Below are positions 9,789 to 18,465 of a stretch of DNA of 64,000 nt, in pieces. Source of the stretch: JAZDFC01 sp043808235 (GTDB lineage Bacteria; Bacteroidota; Ignavibacteria; Ignavibacteriales; Melioribacteraceae); the NCBI GenBank assembly GCA_043808235.1, contig JAZDFC010000018.1:22966-86965 (forward strand). Direction: 5' to 3'. The notes under the pieces were generated by a model, which did no database searches, was not told the DNA's origin, and was given only the letters and a program-made list of their open reading frames with translations. The position numbers and the translations under genes are program-made. How positions within the stretch are numbered: position 1 is the stretch's first letter; every line of letters starts with the position of its first letter.

Positions 9789-9886
9789 TGTTGTAATTCC
9801 TCCGTTAATTATTCTAAGTTATTTTATTCATTTTGATATTAGAAAGTGAACTCAAACAAAAAGATTAATTCAATCAGTATTACTAA

Positions 9887-10270
9887 TTATTTCAATGTCT
9901 GTGTTAAAGACCAGTGCGTTTGAATAATCTTCCAGCCGCCTTTTTCCTTCCGGTAAACCTCGGTACAATTCCAGCGTGATTCAGTGCTGCCGGTAAACGA
10001 TACATAATTAAAAGTAAGAACTGCAATTGTGCTGTCTGTTTGAACAAACGGGTTTATTAATTCGAATCGGTCAATAAATACTTTACCGCGTGCGGCTTCG
10101 TAATACTTTGTCAATTCATCCAATCCGTCAATTCTCTTATCGAGGGAAGGATCGAAGTACACAACATCCTTGCTTGATATTTCAAGGAAGCCGGAGGGAT
10201 CGCCTTTGCCCCAGCGGTTGAGAGCGGCTTTTTCTATCTCGATTATTGTTGCTGCTATTTCTTCATTCAT
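9887..10270 (-). CDS. NTF2-like (DUF4440/SnoaL) protein
   Basis: This is a 127-residue single-domain protein with no signal peptide. The pattern of an N-terminal helix (IIEIEKAALNRWGKGD), DVVYFDPSL, YYEAARGKVF and a C-terminal strand KIIQTHWSLTQ fits the NTF2-like cone fold of the DUF4440/SnoaL group, which includes steroid isomerases, small-molecule-binding proteins and many of unknown role. It sits between GH127 and galM in the same direction. A sugar-related role is possible by context only. Confidence 0.65.
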   Translation of the reverse strand: MNEEIAATIIEIEKAALNRWGKGDPSGFLEISSKDVVYFDPSLDKRIDGLDELTKYYEAARGKVFIDRFELINPFVQTDSTIAVLTFNYVSFTGSTESRWNCTEVYRKEKGGWKIIQTHWSLTQTLK

Positions 10271-10387
10271 AAAATTTTCTTACCTAAAATTCTTTGTTTA
10301 TAGAAAAATAATAAATAAAATTCTGTTCATTGTAGGGACCATGAAAATTATTTTATAATTCTTTTGCATAGCCCAAAGCATTAGTAA

Positions 10388-10520
10388 TAATTACCGTCAG
10401 TTTTAACCTGACGGATTAAAAAGGAAGTGAAGACATTGGCTTTAGCCACATTATATAATAATTGGGCTAAAGCCCATTAACTTTGGGAATCGTGTTCCCC
10501 GACATAAATGTCGGGGCTAT
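10388..10520. repeat. Composite four-hairpin intergenic repeat, copy 1
   Basis: Four stem-loops follow each other: CCGTCAG/CTGACGG (10394-10414), TGGCT/AGCCA-type (10437-10448), the palindrome TGGGCTAAAGCCCA (10463-10476), and a perfect 9-bp stem CCCCGACAT/ATGTCGGGG (10497-10516). The first three recur in the same order at 16685-16771. The unit fills the gap between the NTF2-like and GH127 genes and resembles REP/BIME-type intergenic repeats. It may stabilise or trim the transcript. Confidence 0.75.
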
Positions 10521-10537
10521 TCAATTAATCAATTAGA

Positions 10538-12904
10538 TTAACGAGCATTTATAATCCTTACACCGAATACATTCCCTGCTGTGTTTTGCGGTTGAGCAGC
10601 AAATTTTACAGTGACTTTCTCCTTCCCCTTTGTCAATTCTTCCGAAATTGAATAATACACATCGAAGTATTCGTTGGGCTTGTTGTTATCTAAAATCTGC
10701 GAAGCAATTTTCACATCGTCGATTAAGATATCGAAATTCCGTCTGCGGTTGTCGCTTCCCCAATAAGTACAAACCAGAGTATTCGGTTTATCATTCAAAA
10801 CTTTTATTTCGTAAGAGAACCATCCTCCGTCGTAGGCAAATCGTAATTTTCTTCCCCACTCTTCTTCGCCGGTTTCGGATTTCTCTCCTTTCACGTTGTG
10901 ACTATTTTCAGACAGCGAATCGCCCGGCTGAGCAAAATCTATTGTTAATAATTCCAGTTCTTTTATTCGCTCCTGCTCAACTTTTATTTCATCAAGTCTC
11001 GCCTGCCATTGTTCTTCGGTAAATAAATCCCAATAAACCGAATATCGTTTGTTATAAAATTCATAAAACGGATGAAGGAATATATCGCGCGGTTTCCCAA
11101 CTCCGATTGTTTGAAATGTAAGTGCTTTTCCATCAACCGGTTTTATCCAATCATCAACTTTCTTTCCTTCAGTGATAAACACCGGTACAAATGTTTTTTC
11201 TTTTGCCACTTCATCATTTATCTCTCCAAGTTCGCCCGCGAGAACAACCGGTCCACAACAAACCGCAACCCGGTTCAGATTGTCCGGCATGGATTCAAGA
11301 AGAAGTGATAATGGAATTATGGCTTCAATCTTGTCGCCGTTGTTCCACGTTCTATTTATTTCGATATAACTTCCCGGCTGCGTATTGATTGGTTGCAATT
11401 CTCCGTTCACAGCCATGATGATTTCTTTTTCAGCCCATGACGGATATCTTATTCGGAAATTAAATCGTGTCGGTTCGTTTACATTTATTGTAAAATTAAT
11501 ATTATCGCCCGCGGGGAAAAGTGTTTCCTGCTTTATCTTGATTCCCTTCTCTTTCCAATTCAATTCGGATGGGATGAAGAGGTTTACCCACACACCTTTG
11601 TCATCGTTAAAATAAATGCTCTCACCGTACTTCGAATGATTTTCCATTCCCGTTCCAACACAGCACCAGAAACTGTTAAATTGATCGGAGTAATTTTTGT
11701 ATGCGCCGGGACGAAGAGGAACGAAGTAACTAAACATTCCGCTCTCGGGATTTTGAGATGAAAAAATATGATTGTATAAAGCACGTTCATAATAATCTGC
11801 GTATTCGGGTGAGGCATTCCATGTAAACAATTCCCTTGTCAATCTTAGCATGTTATAAGTATTGCATGTTTCGCAAGTGTTGTTGCCGAGCCTGTCGTTC
11901 AATTTATCCGGTTGGGATAAATATTCATTCATACTATTTCCGCCGATAACATATGAATGATGATGGGTCATCGTATTCCAGAAAAATTCTGCTGCGGTTT
12001 TATATTTTTCTTCCAGAGTAAGTTCATACTGTCGCGTAAGCCCGATTAGTTTTGGAATATTTGTATTGGAATGAAGCCCGTCCAGTTTGTCTTCGTGATT
12101 CGCGAGCGGATCGAGTACTGCATTGTGGTAAAATCTTTTTGAAAGCTCGAGATAATTTTCATTTCCAGTCCGCGCATACAATTCCGCCATCGATTCGTTC
12201 ATGCCGCCGAATTCGCAAACGAGCATTTTCTGAAATTGTTCTTCGCTTAAATTCTTTGTTGTTGCGATAGCCCAATCTGCGAACTTAACCGCAATCTCCA
12301 ATGCTTTTTCATTTCCGCAATAATGCTGTGCATCCAATAATCCGGCAAATAATTTATGAATAGTATACCATGGCGACCAAATACCATTTAGATTGAATCC
12401 GGCAGAACGAATATCGCCTTTTGCAACTTCGGCAAACATTTTTTCGCCGCCGGGAATTGCAGCAACATAACCGGTTCCATTTTTTGACTGACATACTTCT
12501 AATTCATCAACAATATAATTTACTCTTTCACAAAATCTTTCATCAGCGGTTGAAGCATACATCATCGCGCAGGCGGACAGATAATGTCCGAGCGAATGCC
12601 CGGCGAGTTGCATCTGTTCCCAGCCGCCGTAAACTTCGCCTTTCGATTCGAGCTCGGCTTCTTTCCGAAACCAGCTTAATAATCTATCCGGTTCGAGAAG
12701 CAGTAAATATTCGGCGTCAAGCTCCATCGCTTTTTTAAACGGGCTATCGAGAAGTTTTACATCACTCAACTCAAATGGAATGGCTTTTAGTTTTAATACA
12801 TTTTCAACTTTGCGGATTGATTGAATATCCTGCGCATAAGCAACTTGAATGAAAACAAAAACATTTATTGCGTACGTTAAAATCACAAATGATAATTTTC
12901 TCAT
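10538..12904 (-). CDS. Secreted GH127-family beta-L-arabinofuranosidase
   Basis: The 788-residue protein starts with a signal peptide ending near AYAQ. Glycoside hydrolase family 127 (formerly DUF1680) is recognised by GWEQMQLAGHSLGHYLSA, TGYVAAIPGGE, CEFGGMNESMAELY and the zinc/nucleophile site. In Bifidobacterium HypBA1 a Glu and three Cys bind zinc, one Cys being the nucleophile. Here the equivalents are E345 and C347 in CETCNTYN and C414-C415 in WCCVGTGMENHSK. A beta-sandwich region and a beta-rich C-terminal part follow. It should remove beta-L-arabinofuranose or a related sugar from plant glycans in the periplasm. GH127 relatives include other specificities, so the substrate is less certain than the fold. 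Confidence 0.9.
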   Translation of the reverse strand: MRKLSFVILTYAINVFVFIQVAYAQDIQSIRKVENVLKLKAIPFELSDVKLLDSPFKKAMELDAEYLLLLEPDRLLSWFRKEAELESKGEVYGGWEQMQLAGHSLGHYLSACAMMYASTADERFCERVNYIVDELEVCQSKNGTGYVAAIPGGEKMFAEVAKGDIRSAGFNLNGIWSPWYTIHKLFAGLLDAQHYCGNEKALEIAVKFADWAIATTKNLSEEQFQKMLVCEFGGMNESMAELYARTGNENYLELSKRFYHNAVLDPLANHEDKLDGLHSNTNIPKLIGLTRQYELTLEEKYKTAAEFFWNTMTHHHSYVIGGNSMNEYLSQPDKLNDRLGNNTCETCNTYNMLRLTRELFTWNASPEYADYYERALYNHIFSSQNPESGMFSYFVPLRPGAYKNYSDQFNSFWCCVGTGMENHSKYGESIYFNDDKGVWVNLFIPSELNWKEKGIKIKQETLFPAGDNINFTINVNEPTRFNFRIRYPSWAEKEIIMAVNGELQPINTQPGSYIEINRTWNNGDKIEAIIPLSLLLESMPDNLNRVAVCCGPVVLAGELGEINDEVAKEKTFVPVFITEGKKVDDWIKPVDGKALTFQTIGVGKPRDIFLHPFYEFYNKRYSVYWDLFTEEQWQARLDEIKVEQERIKELELLTIDFAQPGDSLSENSHNVKGEKSETGEEEWGRKLRFAYDGGWFSYEIKVLNDKPNTLVCTYWGSDNRRRNFDILIDDVKIASQILDNNKPNEYFDVYYSISEELTKGKEKVTVKFAAQPQNTAGNVFGVRIINAR

Positions 12905-12939
12905 AATTATTCTTTACACTCAATAGTTTTTATTTTAAA

Positions 12940-12955
12940 CCGTTGTTAACAACGG
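12940..12955. promoter_or_regulatory. Perfect 16-bp palindrome upstream of GH127
   Basis: CCGTTGTTAACAACGG is perfectly self-complementary and lies 36 bases before the GH127 start and 48 bases after the permease stop. It could be a dimeric regulator's operator. Read as RNA it could form a 6-bp stem with a TTAA loop followed by TTT on the minus strand, that is, a weak terminator. Confidence 0.5.
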
Positions 12956-13002
12956 CTGCAATATAAATCATTGTCCTTTTCCATTTTCCATTTTCTATTC
13001 CA

Positions 13003-14343
13003 TCAATGTCCTTTAGTTGTGGATACTTCCGAAAGACCGTCGGCTTTGCTGAGCTTTGGCCACATGTAACCGTAAACAGAGACAAGCGCAAAGCAGAACA
13101 AGGGTATAATAAATCCAACCGACATATTATAAATATCACCGAGATGACCCATGAGCTTGGGCATTATTGCGCCGCCGATAATTGCCATAACAATGTAACC
13201 CGACGCTTTCTTTGCTTGCACACCCAGACCGTAAATACCAAGCGCAAAAATTGTTGGAAACATAATTGACATAAATAAAAAGCTCAGGAATACCGCGCTA
13301 ACAGAAACCCATCCAAGTTTGAGAACAACAATTCCACAGAGAAAAACATTAAGAACCGCGTAAGTACCGAGCACACGGTGTGCTTTCAACTTTCTCATGA
13401 TGGCAGCGCCGGTTGCCCGTCCTAAAAGAAATAACGGAAATCCGATTGTTCCTAATAAGAATGTAGCTCCCTGCTCGTTCACAAAAAAACTACCATCGCG
13501 TAGTTCGGTTCTGTTTTGAAAAAACCAGCTATTGGCTAACGATGCGGAGATAGAAGGGATTTCCTCTATCATATAATTAATAAAGAAACTGAAGATACCG
13601 GCCTGCGCCGCTACATATAAAAACTGCGCTGCAACCGCGCCGGTGAAATGTGGATGTTTCCAAATGGAACGTTTCACTACCACATCTGCCGATTCATCCA
13701 AATGATATTCATCTTCGGTATTTAAATCGGGAACATTAGCAAAATAAAAAATCACCGCCATTACAAGAACAATAATTGCAACTACCATGTATGGAATATA
13801 AAGTTGCTGCTGGGCGACTTCGGCTCCTTCCGAAGAATAAAAAAACACACCGCCGATAATCGGTCCGAAAATCCACCCAACACCGTTAAATGACTGTGCA
13901 AAATTAATTCGTGTTGCGGCATATTGTTTTGGACCGAGAACAGTTGTGTAAGGATTGGCAACGGTTTCAAGAACGGTTAATCCCATTGCAATCAAACATA
14001 CTCCAAGCAGAAACGCCCAGAATGCCGAAATGCTTGTCGCGGGTATGAACCAGAAACCGCCAATCGAAACAAGCAACAAACCGGAAATGATGCCGCCTTT
14101 ATAACCGAGTTTGCGTGCGAGCCAACTTGCCGGCAGAGCCATTAATAGATATCCCAAATAATGCGCAAACTGTACCCATGCAGACTGCGATTTGGTTAAG
14201 TGTAAAAAATCCTGGAAATGTTTATCCATCACATCAATCATTCCGTTACATATTCCCCACAATAAAAACAAGGAGCTAACAAGCGCGAATGTAAAGAAAT
14301 AGTTTTTACCGTTATCGGCTTTGAACATTTTTGAAATATCCAT
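13003..14343 (-). CDS. fucP: FucP-type sugar:H+ symporter (MFS)
   Basis: The second in-frame ATG (14343) is chosen because AAAGGA lies 6 bases before it, while it would abut the first ATG (14349). The 446-residue product has about 12 hydrophobic segments and the FHS/FucP signatures ALVSSLFLLWGICNGMIDVMDKHFQ, LGYLLMALPASWLARKLGYKGG and NPYTTVLGPKQYAATRINFAQSFNG. FucP family members import L-fucose, L-galactose, glucose or galactose with protons. The fucI, aldolase and BMC genes in the same direction make L-fucose or another deoxysugar the best guess. Family is firm; substrate is inferred from context. Confidence 0.85.
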   Translation of the reverse strand: MDISKMFKADNGKNYFFTFALVSSLFLLWGICNGMIDVMDKHFQDFLHLTKSQSAWVQFAHYLGYLLMALPASWLARKLGYKGGIISGLLLVSIGGFWFIPATSISAFWAFLLGVCLIAMGLTVLETVANPYTTVLGPKQYAATRINFAQSFNGVGWIFGPIIGGVFFYSSEGAEVAQQQLYIPYMVVAIIVLVMAVIFYFANVPDLNTEDEYHLDESADVVVKRSIWKHPHFTGAVAAQFLYVAAQAGIFSFFINYMIEEIPSISASLANSWFFQNRTELRDGSFFVNEQGATFLLGTIGFPLFLLGRATGAAIMRKLKAHRVLGTYAVLNVFLCGIVVLKLGWVSVSAVFLSFLFMSIMFPTIFALGIYGLGVQAKKASGYIVMAIIGGAIMPKLMGHLGDIYNMSVGFIIPLFCFALVSVYGYMWPKLSKADGLSEVSTTKGH

Positions 14344-14465
14344 CGGCATTCCTTTAATTTGTTAAAATATCAATTGAATTAGTTTGTTACATAAAAGGGA
14401 TTTAATTTCAAGCAATTGGTTCGAATAGATGCTCAAGTAGAAACCGGTATCAATAAAACGATAAA

Positions 14466-15611
14466 TCAAATGGCATTCCTTCTTATTTTAATTTGCATCG
14501 CTCCGTCAATCGGTTTTTCTGAAACGAGAATGATGTAACCACCGCCGCCCGCGCCGGAAAGTTTCCATCCGAAAGCTTTGCTTTTATATTTATCGATTGT
14601 CTTGAAAATATAATCGTCCACCATGTTCGGGAACATTGCTATTTGCGCTTCGAACGATTTAGTAAAATATTTTCCGAAGTTTTGTAAATCCGTATTCAAA
14701 ATTGAAGTCCAGCAGTTTTCGGTAGCATCGGCTAATTTCTTAGCGGAATCGCTGTCAATTTTCGTATTGGCAAGCACATCATACTTCATATTCCGCGGCT
14801 CAAGTGTAACAAGGTTCAAATGACTTTCAACCCACGAAAGAATTTTATCATCATCGACAGATGATATTTTTTCCGGCCAGTAACTTCCTGAATAATCAAG
14901 TTTGTTTAATCCAGGGAAAACAATTCCAATTGAATCCTGCGAGCCGGCAACTGTTTTTGTGCCGGGAGGATTTTCAAAACTGAAAAGAATTTTGGCATGC
15001 TGCTCTTTATTGCCGGCAGGTATATCTGTCTGCCAAAGTTCTATTGCTTTACGCCGCGTGCTTGTTGCCATTCCGCTTCTTTCGTTGAACTCTACCGTAG
15101 GTTCAATCGATACCGTCAACACAGGTCCCGGTGCATGTTTACCGACATAAGGTTGATCGAGCCATCCGCCCGCCAAATCAATCCTGTACGGCATTGTGCA
15201 TTCCTTCCGCAGTGATGTTGTAGAGCGAGCCGGTAAATTTTTGTGAGGTATTCTTTTTAAAACTGTGTATTGAATTCCAAGCTGGTTTGATAGTTCCTCT
15301 TTCGCCGGCGAATTACCGTCTTCATTCACTATAAAAATATCCGGTTTAATGGATTCAAGTTCGTTCACAAAATCCATTATACCGCCACCGGAATTAATCA
15401 GGCATTGCTTTACACTCGATAATGCTTCGAGCATATACTTTCGTTCGTCCTGGTTGTTAACAGGGTATCGCCCTTTCAAACTATGAACGGTTGAATCGGA
15501 GCCAAGCCCAACATAAACATCGCCGTACGTTGCAGCTTCTTTTAAAAACGCGACATGCCCGCTATGCAGCATATCGAAACATCCGGTTACAAAAACTTTT
15601 TTTCTTTCCAT
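14466..15611 (-). CDS. Cytidylyltransferase-GHMP sugar kinase fusion
   Basis: The start follows a GGAG ribosome site. Residues 1-130 are a nucleotidyltransferase of the HxGH class: VTGCFDMLHSGHVAFLKEAA carries the HSGH signature of the CTP-glycerol-3-phosphate/HldE-C type. Residues about 138-381 resemble a GHMP kinase: PYRIDLAGGWLDQP matches the N-terminal substrate-binding segment and KLSGAGGGGYIILVS the C-terminal glycine motif. The central phosphate-binding motif is degenerate (PPGTKTVAGSQDS instead of PxGxGLGSSAA). The arrangement suggests phosphorylation plus nucleotide activation of a sugar, in principle like FKP for fucose but with unrelated transferase order and type. A cofactor or regulatory role is not excluded. 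Its substrate is unknown. Confidence 0.75.
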   Translation of the reverse strand: MERKKVFVTGCFDMLHSGHVAFLKEAATYGDVYVGLGSDSTVHSLKGRYPVNNQDERKYMLEALSSVKQCLINSGGGIMDFVNELESIKPDIFIVNEDGNSPAKEELSNQLGIQYTVLKRIPHKNLPARSTTSLRKECTMPYRIDLAGGWLDQPYVGKHAPGPVLTVSIEPTVEFNERSGMATSTRRKAIELWQTDIPAGNKEQHAKILFSFENPPGTKTVAGSQDSIGIVFPGLNKLDYSGSYWPEKISSVDDDKILSWVESHLNLVTLEPRNMKYDVLANTKIDSDSAKKLADATENCWTSILNTDLQNFGKYFTKSFEAQIAMFPNMVDDYIFKTIDKYKSKAFGWKLSGAGGGGYIILVSEKPIDGAMQIKIRRNAI

Positions 15612-15653
15612 AAAACTCCAGTAATTTATTATCGTATATTAATTAGGAGTTAC

Positions 15654-15795
15654 ATAAATCCCAAAGTACAAAAACCAAACTACAAACAAACTGCAAGTCC
15701 CAAATCTGAAAGCACCAATCGTCTTATTTAAATCCAAAATTCTATTCTTCATTTTGGGATTTATTTGGAATTTGTTATTTGTCATTTGGAATTTA
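15654..15795. repeat. Inverted-repeat intergenic element
   Basis: ATAAATCCCAAA at 15654 recurs inverted in TTTGGGATTTAT ending at 15764. Between and around them are iterations of CCAAA, ACAAA and TTTGGAATTTG type. It resembles a widespread dispersed noncoding repeat rather than a gene. It fills the gap between the fusion kinase and the mutarotase gene. Confidence 0.55.
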
Positions 15796-15797
15796 CT

Positions 15798-16592
15798 TTA
15801 GTCGGTATGAAACACTTCCGTCATCACTTTCCACGGACCGTCGCCAGTTTGGACTAAGTAATTATTCAAATCATCCTGCGATTTTTTGAATACTTCATTC
15901 CTCTGAATTAATCCAACGATATCATTTCGTAAATCACTTCCAACATATTCATAATAGAAATAAATCTTTCCATCCTTAAAATAAAAATTGCTGTTTTGAA
16001 TATTCGCTTTATTTACATCCGGCTCAATATCCATCGGGTAATTTTTGAAAAACTCTCTTACTGCTTCTTCTTTGTTGGGAAGAATCTCGCCGACTAATCC
16101 AATCCGCCGCGCTCCCGGTGATGGCTTTACAATTTTATCGAAGCACATTAGTAATTCCATCTCAGCCCACCACTCGCCTTCTTTCCTTGTTTCAAGCGGC
16201 TCTTGCATCGGGTCGGTTAACTTCCACCATTCGCGCGTTGTTTCGTCGGCAATCGCTTTCATGTCACCGTCAAAGTCATTTCCGACATATTCAAAATGAG
16301 AGAACAACATTCCATCGAGAAGAAAGATTGAATAATTACGGATATTGGATTTGTGAATCCTGGAGAGCACACCGGGAAAAGTATGCTTGTGAAGAATGAT
16401 ATATCGCTCCTCATATTCCGGGCGAACTTTGATAAGACTGCCGACACGCTTTGTCATGTTTTTTTCTCCTTCTTTTAAGCCACATGGTGTTTCACATGAT
16501 TTTGATTTTTGACATGGGACTGTTTCTTGCGCATTGATATTCAAAACAATTCCCAGCATTAAACTGAACAAAATCGATACAACTATTTTCAT
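15798..16592 (-). CDS. Secreted tandem RhaM-like L-rhamnose mutarotase
   Basis: GGGAGA precedes the ATG. A signal peptide at 1-22 ends at INAQ, followed by a Cys-rich linker with three Cys (PCQKSKSCETPC). Residues about 45-155 match L-rhamnose mutarotase (DUF718): the catalytic His region is LHKHTFPGVL, the Tyr is in NYSIFLL, and the Trp pair is in REWWKLTDPMQ. Residues about 160-264 repeat the fold (GLVGEILPNKEEAVREFF, FYYEYVG) but lack the His and WW positions, so this half is probably structural. E. coli RhaM is a single cytoplasmic domain. A secreted double version next to rhaB implies anomer conversion of L-rhamnose or L-fucose outside the inner membrane. Confidence 0.85.
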   Translation of the reverse strand: MKIVVSILFSLMLGIVLNINAQETVPCQKSKSCETPCGLKEGEKNMTKRVGSLIKVRPEYEERYIILHKHTFPGVLSRIHKSNIRNYSIFLLDGMLFSHFEYVGNDFDGDMKAIADETTREWWKLTDPMQEPLETRKEGEWWAEMELLMCFDKIVKPSPGARRIGLVGEILPNKEEAVREFFKNYPMDIEPDVNKANIQNSNFYFKDGKIYFYYEYVGSDLRNDIVGLIQRNEVFKKSQDDLNNYLVQTGDGPWKVMTEVFHTD

Positions 16593-16898
16593 CTTTTGTT
16601 CTCCCGATATTATTTTATTTAAATCAGTTGTTTATCATAGCTACGACTTTCAAAGCGAGTTGCATAACTCTGAATCAGAATCTCAATTACCGTCAGTTTT
16701 AACTGACGAACTAAAAAGCCGGTCAGCTTTGGCTTCAGCCACATTTGATAATGATAATGGGGCTAAAGCCCAATCAATTTTTCAATGTATTAGTCCGTCT
16801 GCTGAAGCAGACGGCAATTTCTAAATACATTTTTCTATAAATTGAAAAAATCTACTTATACAATATGAGCTAAAGCTCGCGGCTAATCATATGCAACC
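16593..16898. repeat. Composite hairpin repeat, copy 2, in the rhaB-mutarotase gap
   Basis: This 306-base gap holds no gene. It contains CGTCAG/CTGACG (16691-16708), TGGCTTCAGCCA (16730-16741), GGGCTAAAGCCC (16760-16771), a perfect 9-bp stem CCGTCTGCT/AGCAGACGG (16795-16814) and GAGCTAAAGCTC (16868-16879). The first three stems match copy 1 near 10.4 kb in order and flanking sequence. The fourth stem has the same geometry but a different sequence. Confidence 0.75.
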
Positions 16899-18371
16899 CT
16901 AAAGAACAGAAATAATTATTGAAAATTGTTCTTCCAAACATCGTGATTTTTTTGGTTGATAAGTTTTCACTTGAAACGATTCGGCAACAATCCTTCTTCC
17001 ATCGTCAAGCGAAGCAATTTTATTTTTGGCAATTGCTTGAACAATAATATTGCCGAGAGCAGTTGCTTCCACCGGTCCGGCTACAACCGGGATGCCGCAA
17101 GCATCCGCAGCAAACTGATTCAGCAATTCGTTCTGCGAACCACCGCCGACAATGTGAAGCGTATCTATTTTTTTTCCGCTCATCGAATTTATTTTTTCAA
17201 TCATCGTTTTATATTTAATCGCAAGGTTTTCGAGTATGCACCTTACATATTCGCCTTTGCTTCCAGGAATTGGTTGGTTGTTTTTTATACAATATTCTCT
17301 GATTGCTTCCTGCATATCAGGCGGATTATAAAATGAATTGTCGTCTGTATCGATAATGCACTTGAACGGTTTTGCATCGGATGCAAGTTTTGTCATCTCC
17401 TCATACGAAATATTTACATTCTGTTTCAACCAACTTTTTCTCGTTTGCTGAAGCAGCCACATTCCCATCATATTGCTCATGAATCGGATTTTATTTCCAA
17501 CGCCGCCTTCATTTGTAAAATTATTTTTCAAACTCGCTTCATTTATTATCGGTGTAGCACTCTCAATCCCGATGATCGACCATGTGCCGGAGCTAACAAA
17601 AGCGCTGTTGATTCCCTGTATCGGGACAGCGGCTACCGCGCTTGCAGTATCATGGCAGCCGGGTGCAATTACTTCAATTTCTTTTAGTCCAACTTCCTTA
17701 GCAATTTCAGGAAGAAGTTTGCCGATGACAGTTCCAGGCGGAACAATTTCAGGCATTATATTAATCGGTAGTTTTAATTTTTCAAGAAGGCTCAAGTCCC
17801 AGTTCTTTGAATACGCATTCAGCAACTGCGAAGTTGAAGCTATTGTGTATTCGGTTTTCTTAACTCCCGTCAAAAGGAAATTAATAATGTCCGGCATGAA
17901 TAAAAGTATATCTGCGACGCGAAGCATATCCGAATCATCATCAGCATATCGTGCAAGTTGGAATATTGAATTGAACTGCCAAAACTGAATGCCGGTTACA
18001 GAATAAATTTCTTCACGGGGAATTGTTTGAAATAATTTTTCCATCATATTGTTAGTACGCGAATCACGGTAACAATATGGAAATCCCAGCAACTCGTTAT
18101 TCTTTCCGGCGAATCCGAAATCCACTCCCCATGTATCAACACCGATTGATTCGATATCTCCATGTCCCTTTTGTACAGCGATTCGCATCCCGGTTTTTAT
18201 TTCTTCGAACAGAGCAAGCACATCCCAATGAAGATGACCGAGAATATAAATTTGCTTATTGGGAAATCGATGAATCTCTTCGAGATGAATTTTATTATTT
18301 TCCAAAACGCCGAGGATAGCTCTGCCGCTTTCGGCGCCCAAATCGATTGCAAGAAATTTTGATACACTCAT
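16899..18371 (-). CDS. rhaB: Rhamnulokinase-family sugar kinase
   Basis: The ATG at 18371 is preferred to the GTG at 18377 because AAAAGG is well spaced from it. The 490-residue FGGY/ASKHA kinase has the phosphate-1 loop AIDLGAESGRAILG, RhaB-type GVDTWGVDFGF, APGCHDTASAVAAVP and SSGTWSIIG, and the adenosine loop LHIVGGGSQNELLNQFAAD. It should phosphorylate L-rhamnulose or L-fuculose at C1 with ATP, making the 1-phosphate split by the class II aldolase. No separate fuculokinase or rhamnose isomerase is present in the window, so it may serve fuculose made by FucI. FGGY kinases of this group are known to overlap in substrate. Confidence 0.9.
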   Translation of the reverse strand: MSVSKFLAIDLGAESGRAILGVLENNKIHLEEIHRFPNKQIYILGHLHWDVLALFEEIKTGMRIAVQKGHGDIESIGVDTWGVDFGFAGKNNELLGFPYCYRDSRTNNMMEKLFQTIPREEIYSVTGIQFWQFNSIFQLARYADDDSDMLRVADILLFMPDIINFLLTGVKKTEYTIASTSQLLNAYSKNWDLSLLEKLKLPINIMPEIVPPGTVIGKLLPEIAKEVGLKEIEVIAPGCHDTASAVAAVPIQGINSAFVSSGTWSIIGIESATPIINEASLKNNFTNEGGVGNKIRFMSNMMGMWLLQQTRKSWLKQNVNISYEEMTKLASDAKPFKCIIDTDDNSFYNPPDMQEAIREYCIKNNQPIPGSKGEYVRCILENLAIKYKTMIEKINSMSGKKIDTLHIVGGGSQNELLNQFAADACGIPVVAGPVEATALGNIIVQAIAKNKIASLDDGRRIVAESFQVKTYQPKKSRCLEEQFSIIISVL

Positions 18372-18382
18372 AAACACCTTTT

Positions 18383-18465
18383 AATAGAACGCAGATTTTT
18401 ATGATCACTTAAGATTGACTATGATTTGAAAAAATCATAATCATCATAATGATCCGCGTTCTATT
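18383..18465. repeat. 83-bp palindromic repeat, copy 1 (rhaB-lutC junction)
   Basis: The ends AATAGAACGCAGAT and ATCCGCGTTCTATT are inverted copies, and AAAATCATAATCATCATAAT inside mirrors the other arm. It is one of four copies of identical length. Its right end encodes the last residues and TGA stop of lutC, whose frame runs 22 bases into the element. Confidence 0.9.
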
